This document shows, piece after piece, positions 27,384 through 35,924 of a stretch of 47,080 bases of DNA. The notes beneath the pieces are model-generated. The model made no database searches and had not been told where the DNA came from. It saw only the letters and a program-made list of their open reading frames with translations. Origin of the DNA: Pseudonocardia sp. CNS-004 (lineage in GTDB: Bacteria; Actinomycetota; Actinomycetes; Mycobacteriales; Pseudonocardiaceae). The position numbers and the translations under genes are program-made. Numbering within the stretch: position 1 is the first letter of the stretch; the number at the start of each line of letters is the position of its first letter. The stretch covers positions 1-47,080 of the forward strand of contig MKJV01000120.1 in assembly GCA_001942185.1 (NCBI GenBank), given 5' to 3'.

Positions 27384-27982
27384 TGGCGTGGTCGGAGACG
27401 GCCGCGTGGGTGGCGGGCACCGAGAACGCGCCGCTCTACGCCAACCTCCTGCAGGACGCCGCCGACGCGCCCCGGCGCAACGCGGGTCGCCGCAAGATCC
27501 TCAAGCCGGCCGACATGCCGTGGGAGATGTCGCGCCAGGGGCTGCTCAAGCACCTGATCAACGAGGACATGAACACGCGCATGGAGACGGTCGACGCCTA
27601 CATGCAGATCATCCCGGCCGGCAGCCGCTCCGGTAGGCACCGCCACCTCGCCGAGGAATGCCTCTACGTCGTCGAGGGCCGCGGCTACGACCTCCACCAG
27701 GACTGCGACGTCGAGATCACCGACACCTACCACTGGAAGCCCCAGGACGAGGTCAAGCGGTTCGACTGGGAGGCGGGCGACGTGATCTACGTGCCGCCGA
27801 ACACGATCCACCAGCACTTCAACGCCGACCCGCACCGCCCGGCCCGGCTGATCTCCGCGATCAACCGGATCTTCAAGCACTCGGGCCTCAACGACCTGGA
27901 GCAGATCGAGGACGCGCCGGAGTACGACCCGTCGGTCGTGCTCGACGCGGAGAAGGTCCGCGAGTACCTGCGCAGCACCTGA
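27383..27982 (+). CDS. Cupin protein 2 of a coupled pair
   Basis: 199 residues starting at ATG 27383 inside TGATG. Metal motif 1 is SGRHRHLAEECLYVVEGRGY and motif 2 is VPPNTIHQHFNADP. Between them is an insertion (DVEITDTYHWKPQDEV). It shares the block FDWEAGDV and HQHFNADP-x-RPAR with cupin 1. The two may form a heteromer comparable to a bicupin. Last gene of the Tct operon; the island begins just downstream. Confidence 0.75.
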   Translation: MAWSETAAWVAGTENAPLYANLLQDAADAPRRNAGRRKILKPADMPWEMSRQGLLKHLINEDMNTRMETVDAYMQIIPAGSRSGRHRHLAEECLYVVEGRGYDLHQDCDVEITDTYHWKPQDEVKRFDWEAGDVIYVPPNTIHQHFNADPHRPARLISAINRIFKHSGLNDLEQIEDAPEYDPSVVLDAEKVREYLRST

Positions 27983-28022
27983 GCTGCCGGTCACACGCCC
28001 GTGCGGCGGCGTCTGACCGTCA

Positions 28023-28084
28023 CACACCGACTTCGGCGATGGCACAGCAACTACAGTTCGTGTGCGAGCGCCGAAGTTCTTGTG
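28023..28084. repeat. Imperfect inverted repeat (24-bp arms), left edge of the low-GC island
   Basis: Arms 28023-28046 and 28061-28084 pair at 19 of 24 positions around a 14-base loop; the core ACTTCGGCG / CGCCGAAGT is perfect. Each arm also matches 34848-34871 (20 and 21 of 24). It lies about 40 bp after the cupin stop, so it may also act as a transcription terminator. Confidence 0.7.
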
Positions 28085-28127
28085 CGAGGGGCAGTTCGTC
28101 CATTCCACCGCGAGGCGAACTCCGGGC

Positions 28128-28271
28128 ATGGATGCTCCCCACGTGGAAACTCCGCGCCTCGTCGTACGACGGGAGCTGATCGCCGCCGGCTGGACCGACC
28201 ATGCCGCCCGCTTCCGCGACATGGCCGACACCCACGACCACACCCGCATTACCCTGAAGGACGCCACATGA
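28128..28271 (+). CDS. Hypothetical 47-residue protein
   Basis: ATG 28128 to TGA 28271, encoding a short charged protein with the segment RLVVRRELIAAGWTDHAARF, which is reminiscent of the start of AbiEi-type or similar winged-helix domains (x-R-x-E-L-x-A-A-G-x-T-D). It is much too short for such a protein and may be a remnant. Its stop overlaps the next ORF as ATGA, which supports real translation. Low confidence. Confidence 0.4.
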   Translation: MDAPHVETPRLVVRRELIAAGWTDHAARFRDMADTHDHTRITLKDAT

Positions 28272-28411
28272 GCCCGTCCCTGAACGAACGTGACCGCATC
28301 CGCGCAGGCATCCACCGTCTCCTCAACGACCAGGCCCAGCACTCCAACGCTGCCCAGCAACCCACCAACGTCGTCGCCTTCCGGCCTCGCCCTGTCGAGG
28401 AGAACCGATGA
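28268..28411 (+). CDS. Hypothetical 47-residue protein, coupled to the preceding ORF
   Basis: ATG 28268 (ATGA overlap). The start SPSLNERDRIRAGIHRLLND resembles the N-terminus of small DNA-binding proteins that accompany site-specific recombinases in actinobacteria, from memory and without alignment. No recombinase is present. The C-terminal half is Gln/Asn/Pro-rich. Confidence 0.4.
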   Translation: MSPSLNERDRIRAGIHRLLNDQAQHSNAAQQPTNVVAFRPRPVEENR

Positions 28412-28487
28412 CAGGCTCACTTATCGGAAGTCAACGGCCGAGCGGTGACTGATGCCAGGACCACGGGGTATGACATGAGGTCTGACT

Positions 28488-29694
28488 ATGGCTACGATTC
28501 GACAACGGGGCGTTTCTATGATGCGTGAGCCGCGACTCGACTTGCAGTGGCTGTTGGACGATAACGACCGGAGCGGGGACTCTCCAGTCTTGCTGGATCA
28601 ATTGGAGCGCGCCACTCCCGAAGAAGCCGAGCGAGCTGGCGGTGTTGGCCGCGAGGGCTGCGGATGGCTCCGCCATTGCTACGCATCTGTACGCGACCGG
28701 GCTGGTGACGGTCGGACGGGTCGACGAGGCCATCCCGGTGCTGCGCGAGGCCATCGCGAGAGCGCCGGAACGGGTGGAGTTCCGCTTGAATCTCGCGGTC
28801 GCCTACGTCCGAGTCGGCGCGGTTGATCTCGCCGCAGCGACGCTGGACGCGGCGATCGCAGCAGCCGAGGACAGGCAGCTGCGACTCGCCGATACCGACC
28901 GCCATCAGATACGTGTGGCCGTTCAGCGCAGGCGAGATGAGCTCACCGCCTGGATCGCCTGGCGGGATGAGGACTATCGGATGCTGCGGTTGCGTGCCGA
29001 CATGCTCAGGGAACGGATCGGGCTTGGCGAGGCGACGACCGCCGACCGGGTGCAGTTGGCGAACGCGTTGCTGACGCTACGCAAAGCCGCCGACATCGAG
29101 GACACGTTGGCCGAGGCTACCGGCGTTCTGGAAGCCGCCTACGCGATCGAGCCCGGGAACGTGGGCGTGCTGGAAAGGCTCCTCTATGTGTACGGGGTGA
29201 CGCACGACGAGCGTTTCGATGAAGTGCTGCGGCGGCTGGAGCAGGCCGACCCAAACTCGCGAGTACTGCGCGAGTTCACGAGGAGCGGCCGTGACGCGGA
29301 CGATGTAGAGCTGGCCGCGACGTTGCGGACGAGGATCACCGAGCTCTTTGAGACCGCTGTGGACCTGGAGCAAAGGCCGGAGGCGGACGCCGCGATGGTC
29401 GGGCTGCGGGAGATGCTGAAGTCGTTCCCGGCCAATCGTGAGTATCTCGGCATGCTGATGTTCGCCGAGCACATTCATGGCGAATCCGTGCGGGCGTCGG
29501 CGATTGCCGAGAAGTTGGAAGCGACCCTGGACCTGACTCACTCTGAGCATTTCAACATGGCCCAGGTCTTCTGGTCTCATGACCAGCCACGCGGAGAGCG
29601 ACACCTGTTGGCCGCCTACGACAAGGCTGCCGACGATGGCGAGCGCCGTGACGTCGATGAGCTTCGTGCACTTCTGCCAGAGTGGCGGCGCTGA
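28488..29694 (+). CDS. TPR-repeat protein upstream of the TPR-CHAT gene (one frame change)
   Basis: About 402 residues. After the N-terminal REPRLDLQWLLDDNDRSGD segment, TPR-like helices follow: ATHLYATGLVTVGRVDEAIP, VLREAIARAPERVEFRLNLA, then VRVGAVDLAAATLDAAI and later LEAAYAIEPGNVGVLERLL. No enzyme motif is seen. The frame changes near 28632 (GAGCGAG where GAGCGGGAG is expected). ATG 28488 has a weak GAGGT upstream; ATG 28518/28521 are alternatives. The next gene begins 1 bp after its stop. GC content is clearly below that of the rest of the window. Confidence 0.7.
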
Positions 29695-29695
29695 C

Positions 29696-32600
29696 GTGGC
29701 CGAGTCACGGGAGGCTGCGCTGCTCCGCGTTCTGCTGTCGGCGCGCAGCCTTGACGAACTGGAGCCGTTGATCCGTACGGCGATGCCCTTCGACGCGCGC
29801 GGCCTGCTTCAGGACCTCTCCGCACGCGAGCAGGCTGCACTCATCGCCGGGCGCACAGCGGAGACGGCCTATGTGGCTTACCTGCGGCCGTTGATCGAAG
29901 AGGTGCTGAGCGACTACCGGCTGATTCCTTCTGATGACGTGTCGATCGACGGGTTTGAACCCTGGCTCGATCACGCTCTGGCGCTGCCCTCGCTGTTCAG
30001 CATGTTCCTCGAGGCCAGGCGATGTCGGAGTGTGTTGGGCGACGATGCGTTTGGTCGAGCACGAGGAGCGATCCTGGGAACTGGTTGGCAACCGGCGACG
30101 GACCAGCATGTTGCCGCTCTGGTGGCGGTCGCCTTTGCGGTGGGCGGCTCCTGGGATCGCGTGATCGCGAGACTGTTCTGGGCGATCAGGTGCGGCAGGA
30201 CGGGTCGTCCTGATCGCGCATGGCGTCACGTTCGTAAGGCACGTGCTGAGTTGGAGTCAGTAGTCGATGACATTGGCGACGATGAACGACAGTTCGCCTA
30301 CTTCCTGCTCGGGGGCTCTGCGCAAGCTTGCGGGCAGTTGGACCTGGCGATCGACGCCTACCAGACGGCCTTGGCTGGCGAACCGGAGATGCCCAATCCG
30401 GCCACCCTGATAGCGCTGGCGACCTGCCTCGCTGACACGGGACGTGGCGAGGAGGCCACGACCGTGTTGAGCGAGATTGATTTCGCTGCTTCAGCTCCAG
30501 AGCCCGAGGTGGGTCTCCATATGCGTGCAGTAAATCTGCGCGCTGAGTTACATGAGGAGAGCGAAGAGTGCGATCTGGCGCTGAGCGATCACGAGACTGT
30601 GGTTGCGATGGCCCAGCATCTCGGCGACCGGCGTAGCGAGTTCCGCGCCCGCGTATCGGTCGCGCGTCTGCTGAGCCAGGCGGGGCGCCATCGCGACGCG
30701 GTTCACGCGGCGGGCAACAACCTAGTCCAGGCCAGAACGTGGTCCGATCATCTGTCGCTAGCGTCCGCCCACAACAACCTCGGTGCCGCCCTTCTCGCCA
30801 AGGGGGACAAAGCTGCGGCTCGCGAACAGTACCGGGCGGCTCTCGAATGCCGCACCGGCACGGACGGCCCGACTTTCAGTGAGGCGGTCACCTACTTCGG
30901 GCTCGGGGACACTGAACCGGACGATGAAGAAGGGGCGAATCTGTTCCACCGCGTCGGCTTCATGCACGCGGAACACGCGACCGACACGCTCACCGCCCTC
31001 ACCCACTACCTCCCCAGGGTGCGGCGACCGGACAACACGCTCCCGGGGGACGTCTGTCGAGGCTTGCTGCAGCCCGCGTTGGGGCGCGCCATCAGAGAGG
31101 GGAACTGGCCTGCGTACACCCTGCTGACGGATCTATTCGCCGACCATCTCGCTGCGACTGGTCAGTGTGACGTCGCGATCGGCGTCCGGCGTGAGGTGCT
31201 GGGGAACTGGGAGTCGAGGGGGTCGGCGCAGGCCGGCATGATCGAGTGCCGGACCAAGCTCGCCGAGCTGCTGGTTGCTGCGCCGGAGAGCCGTCAGGAG
31301 GCTTTCGACCTGCTGTGGAAATCTAGGACCCTGATTCTTGAGAAGGTCGGACAGGCGCTCGTCGAGCAGCGACACAGCGAGATCCTGGGAGCGCACATCC
31401 GGGTCTACGACTTGCTCATTCAGCTCTTGGTGCACACCGACACGCGGCTGGAGCTGCCTGATGCTCGATGTCGTGACGAGCTCGCGTTCGACCTCCATGA
31501 AGAGGCCAAGTCCCGGAGCTTCCTCATCGGGATGTCACGACATTCCACCCACACCGGCGAACCGCTTCCGACCGATCTTCTGGAGCGTGAAGCGAGCTGA
31601 TCCTTGCCGAACGTCGGCTTCAACGGTCGCAATGGACGGCTGGAGCGCGCAGACGTGGCGAGCGTCTCGCCCGGCTGGCCGAAGTACGCGCCGAGCTGTC
31701 GGCAATCTGGGAACGGCTGCGGCCCCTGGCCCCTGAGTACGTGCGGGTGAGGCAGGCGCTCCCGACCGATCTGCATCAAGTCAGAGAGCTGCTAGGCCAA
31801 CATGCGCCGAACGGTGGCATGGCCCTGGTCTCGTACTTCGTCGGCCGGGACGAAACTACCTGCTTCATCTTGCGATCTGACGACGAAGAACTGCGGGTCT
31901 GCCGCGTTTCGCTGACGGAGGCGAAGTTGGGCGCCGTGGCAGAGCGGTTGCGTGTGACCTTCAACGGTGACCCTGAGTCCTTTCCGCCGGTTGCGCCCCT
32001 GCGCGGAAGACATCCGCATCGCCGCAGCATCGCGTTTCTGGACGACATCGGACCGGAGCTGCTGTCGTTCACAGCGCATACCGCGGGCCTGCCCCTCGTC
32101 TATCTCGCGCCCCACGGCCCTGTTCACCTGCTTCCGCTGCACGCGATGCCCGTTGCCGACCAGACCCGCCTGGTCGAGGTCGCGGCCACCGTCTACTGCC
32201 CCAGCCTGAGTTCACTGCCTGCTGTCCTGGCCCGGCGCCAGAGCGACGACGCGCAGCAAGGCGAAGCCTTTGTCGCCGGCGTCGCCGCGCGCGAGGACCT
32301 CGTCCCGGAGAACTTCGAACGCGACCAGGACCTCCTGACCGTCGAGGGTCGACCGCCGCGCTCTGTTGTCGGCATCGATGCCACGCCCAGCGCGGTGCTT
32401 GCCGGAATCGCCAACGCCCGGATCGCGCATCTGACCTGCCACGGCTCCGTCGATCGCTCGGCGCCGCTGGAATCCGGTCTGCTCCTCGCTCATGACGGCG
32501 TCCGGCCGAGTAATGAACCCCGCCGATCTGGGCTTGAACAGCGACGTGGCCATGTCCTGTCCGTGGGCGAGCTGGCGGACATCGAGACGTCGCTGCGCTT

Positions 32601-32910
32601 GCTGGTGCTGCGTGCGTGCTCGGCGGGCAGCCTCGCACGCGAGAACAGTGGCGACGAGTTCAGCGGCCTGGTACGCACTTTCCTCCAGAGTGGCGTATCG
32701 GCAGTCATCGCACCTACCTGGAACGTCGACCAGGAGAGCTCTCGGTGGTTCCTCGCAGAGCTCTACGACGGGTGGCGCGTGCATCCCACGATGCCACTGT
32801 GGTTACTGTTCCATCGGACACAGCTGCGGATGCTTCGCGGTGAGGCCGATCCTTGGACGACCCACCCTTATCACTGGGCACCCTTTGTACTGGTAGGAGA
32901 TTGGCGATGA
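29696..32910 (+). CDS. TPR-CHAT (caspase HetF associated with TPRs) protease, one frame change
   Basis: About 1071 residues starting at GTG 29696. Residues about 180-620 are helical repeats including TPRs (LDLAIDAYQTALAGEPEMPN; SAHNNLGAALLAKGDKAAAR; REQYRAALE). After a frame change near 31592 (GAAGCGAGCTG where GAAGCGGAGCTG is expected) a helical linker leads to the C-terminal CHAT domain: LPLVYLAPHGPVHLLPLHAM, catalytic His in AHLTCHGSVD (codon 32440), catalytic Cys in LVLRACSAGSL (codon 32617), then SGVSAVIAPTWNVD and the end HPYHWAPFVLVGDW. Both catalytic residues are present, so it should be an active cysteine peptidase of the caspase/separase clan. Such proteins act in defence and conflict systems, where the repeats sense a partner. 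Sandwiched between a TPR gene and a small TM-protein gene (ATGA overlap). Confidence 0.85.
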
Positions 32911-33475
32911 CAGCTACCCCTGTTGGCGAGCTCGATGACCGGGCCGTTCTGCTTTCGATCCAGTACCTTGCGGAGGATCTCCGTTCCGAGTTCCCAGAGG
33001 TGGTCCGGACTCCGACCGAAGCCCGACTGGTCTTGTCCTCGCTGCTGGCGCAGTCTGGAATCGCTGACGTGGATCCGGAGCAAGTGCTGCCGACCGAGGA
33101 TGACGCACTGCCTGCCGCGCGGCGGCGCTCGAAGGGGCGAATGCGGATCCGGACACTCACAACCGTGTCGAGCAGCTCTTGTCCGACCCTCCGCAGTACG
33201 AGCAGATGGGCGTCGAGTCTGCGTTGGGGGCCGCGGCCGTTCTTGCGTTCTTGATCTCGTGGCTGCAAACAAAGATCGAGTTCCGGATCCACCGCAAGGA
33301 CAGCAAGACGGAGGTCGAGTTCTCGATCAGCCGGGAGCCCGCAGACAACCGAGTCCTTCGCGACTTCGCCAACGTCTTTCGCGGAATCCTTGGAATCTCA
33401 ACCTCGTCGATTCCGATCGATGCGGGGCAGTCCGACGATGAACAGGATGCGATCGCTGGTCGTGTGGAGGAGTGA
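32907..33475 (+). CDS. Small single-TM protein coupled to the CHAT gene (one frame change), possibly EACC1-like
   Basis: About 189 residues starting at ATG 32907 in an ATGA overlap with the CHAT stop. The first 110 residues are acidic and helical (AVLLSIQYLAEDLRSEFPEV; ARLVLSSLLAQSGIADVDPE). After a frame change near 33118 come LEGANADPDTHNRVEQLLSD, the hydrophobic segment ALGAAAVLAFLISWLQ and then a strand-rich tail KIEFRIHRKDSKTEVEFSIS. A hydrophobic helix followed by beta strands and a short helix resembles the effector-associated component EACC1 that accompanies peptidase effectors in actinobacterial conflict systems; this is an inference from shape, not an alignment. It may anchor, regulate or be the substrate of the protease. 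Confidence 0.6.
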
Positions 33476-34076
33476 GCCTTTGCCAACCTGATCACGCGTT
33501 GGCGATCATGAGGGTCTGAACTGCGGCGATCAGTGTGGCGGAGGCGCTGGGCCTGGAGCGGATCTTGCGACGACGCTCGGGACACGCCTCATGCCCTGCA
33601 CCCGTTGAGCCCTGCGCCGCACCATCCCGCTTGCAGAACCCCGCCGCTCGTCCTGCTCGGTCATCACGTCCCGCCACGTAGCCCGAGAACCGCCCCAACT
33701 TCTCCATCGGCTCCCGGACGCAGGCGAACCGGACACCCCACGTCCAGGCACAGCACTCTCACAGGCCGGCACAGCTCACCCACACCTGCACGCAGGATCC
33801 GTCGATGGCGCCAGGTCTTCTGCATCCACCGGACCTCCGCGGAGAGCGGGTGCCGCAGTCAATCGGACAACTCGCTTGTCCGTATGTGCCCTGTTGTGCG
33901 CCGCCACGTGTTCCAAGCCGTCCAGGGCGATTCGGTGCGCGGAGTAGTCGCCCCGGCCCTGCGCGTAGCGCAGCGTCAGCTTCGGGAACACGCGCTTCAT
34001 CGTGGGGCCCAAGAGGCGAACAGTTCCCGGAAGTAGGTACCGTGCCGGTCCGCCACCCGGTCACTGACCGATCTGG
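33476..34076. other. 600-bp stretch without an intact gene (possible remnants on the minus strand)
   Basis: No frame is open over the whole stretch. On the minus strand short pieces read like protein: DRVADRHGTYFRELFASW near 34030, then MKRVFPKLTLRYAQGRGDYS just below 34000, RIALDGLEHVAAHNRAHTDK after it and LIAAVQTLMIANA near 33500. They lie in different frames with stops between, so this looks like a broken gene or transposase remnant. I cannot name the family. Confidence 0.35.
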
Positions 34077-34710
34077 TCATCGCCCGCGCAACCATGCGTC
34101 GAGGAGTGGCAGTACGGCCCGCATGTCGGTTCCGTCGACTGCGACGTGGGCAGCTGTGCGAGCCTCCGGGGTGGCGTTGAAAGCGATGGCCAGTCCGACC
34201 TCGGAGAAGGGCGGCACGTCCGAGCGTCCGTCGCCAACGGCGACGCAACGCCTTGGATCCACGCCCAGCTCGTCGGCCATGTTCAGCGCGAAGTCGCACT
34301 TGCTCAGCTCGTCGAACTGTTCAGTTACCTCGCCGGAGTAGCAGCCGTCGACCAGCTCCAGACGCGGTCCGCAAGAACGCTCGAAATCGAATCGGTCGCA
34401 CAGATGGATACCCACGACGTCCCATGCCAACGTGGCCAGCACGGGCACCAACCCACTCCGTCGGCACCACAGAACCGCTTCCGCGATGCCATCCACCAGC
34501 GGTAGCGACTCCAGCAGACCACGCACCTCCGCGGGCGTCCGTGATGCCCAGCCACGCGCTTCTCGGACGGCGGCCTCGTGGCTGCTCAGGCGACCGGCGC
34601 CGTAGCCGGCCTGCACCTCTTGAATGACCTCGGCGTGGCCGAGGAACTCCGCCAGGTGCTTCCCGCTGCTGGTCGACGTCAGCGTCCCGTCCACATCAAA
34701 GAAGACTCAC
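34077..34710 (-). CDS. HAD-superfamily (SerB-like) phosphatase, start damaged
   Basis: About 205-211 residues. Motif I FFDVDGTLT, a capping helical region (AEFLGHAEVIQEVQAGYGAG), motif II-like VLATLAWDVVG, motif III Lys in DELSKCDFALN and motif IV VGDGRSDVPPFSEVGLAIAF fit phosphoserine-phosphatase-like HAD enzymes. The only in-frame start before the conserved part, GTG 34694, would cut off the nucleophile Asp of DxDGT, and a stop sits 4 codons upstream of it. The real start is probably GTG 34710 with lost bases near 34700-34706. Transcribed towards the CHAT module. Function in the island unknown; substrate not predictable. Confidence 0.7.
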
Positions 34711-34847
34711 CACACCAAGTAATGGACGCGTCACGAGAATACTGGACGGTGCCCCCGGGGCCGGTGGCGCTGGTTGGTCGCCCACTATTTGCGCTGGTGA
34801 GACTCGCTACACGGTTGTGTTACAAAATTCACCCTTGCTGCAGCTGC

Positions 34848-34871
34848 TGTGCGAGCACCGAAGTTGGTGTG
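34848..34871 (+). repeat. Single copy of the extragenic repeat, right edge of the island
   Basis: TGTGCGAGCACCGAAGTTGG plus TGTG matches the right arm of the 28023-28084 element at 21 of 24 positions in the same orientation, and its left arm inverted at 20 of 24. It lies in a 220-bp intergenic stretch (34711-34930) whose left part is unusually AT-rich (around TTGTGTTACAAAATTC). Confidence 0.65.
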
Positions 34872-34930
34872 TGAGCGGGCGGAGGGCCGGGCGGCGAGCG
34901 TCCCTGCGGTGCTGCCGCTCTGGCCGAGGG

Positions 34931-35924
34931 CTAGCCGGAGCGCCAGTTCTTCAGGCTGTCCAGGGCGACGGCCACGATGATCACCGCGCCCTTGATGATC
35001 AGCTGCGTGAAGAACGGCACGTTCATCAGGACCAGGCCGTTGCTGAGGACACCGATGATGAGCGCCCCCACGAACGTGCCGTGGATCCGGCCCCGCCCGC
35101 CGAACAGCGAGGTGCCGCCGAGGACGACCGCGGCGATCGCGCCGACTCGTAGCCCTCGCCCGCCCGGGGCTGGCCGGACTCGACGCGGGCGGCGAACATG
35201 ACCCCGGCGAGGCCCGCCGTGAGCCCGGCGAGCAGGTAGACCTTGAGCAACACCCGCCGGACCTTGATCCCGGCCAGGCGCGCGGCCTCGACGTTGCCGC
35301 CGACGGCGTAGATGTGGCGGCCGAACGTGGTGCGTTCGAGGATGAACCACACCGCGAGGTAGGTGAGCACCATGACCACCACCGGTGAGGGGATCGCGGC
35401 GATGTTGCCGTTGCCCAGGAGGCGGAAGCCCAGCTCGCCCTCGGCGATCAGCGGTTGCCCGTCGGTGAGCGCGTACGCGGTGCCGCGCAGGTAGGTGAGC
35501 GCCCCGAGCGTCACGATGAACGCGGGCAGCGCCAGGTAGGCCACGAGGAGGCCGTTGAGCATCCCGGCGGCCGCGCCGACCAGGATCCCGCCGACCACGG
35601 CGACGAGGGAGGGGCGCCCGCGTTCCAGAGCAGCACGGACGTCACGCCCGCGACACCGATGACGGACCCGACCGACAGGTCGATGCCGCCGGTGAGGATC
35701 ACCAGCGTCATGCCCGCGGCGAGCACCGCGTTGATCGATACGGCGCGGGCGACGTTGAAGCCGTTGGACAGGCTCAGGAAGTTGGGGGCGATCACCGCCA
35801 TCAGCGCGACCATCACCAGCAGCACGAGGAGGATGCCGTAGCGGTCCCACACCTGGCCGAAGCTGCGCCGGGGGTGACCGGCGGGCTCGAGTGCGGACGT
35901 GTCCGCCGGGGCGGTCCGGGTCAT
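34931..35924 (-). CDS. Ribose-type sugar ABC transporter permease (two frame changes)
   Basis: About 331 residues with about ten membrane segments (YGILLVLLVMVALMAVIAPN and others). Family blocks: VARAVSINAVLAAGMTLVIL, TGGIDLSVGSVIGVAGV, ALPAFIVTLGALTYLRGTAY, GGNVEAARLAGIKV and the terminal VVLGGTSLFGGRGRIHGTFVG. The frame shifts near 35613 and 35147. ATG 35924 overlaps the ATPase stop (ATGA). Third gene of the transporter operon (binding protein, ATPase, permease); the sugar is unknown. Confidence 0.85.

Noticed and set aside
28023..28084. Simple rho-independent terminator
   Set aside because: The hairpin is long and imperfect, lacks a T-tract, and has a related copy at 34848, so a dispersed repeat is the better description, although it may also stop transcription.
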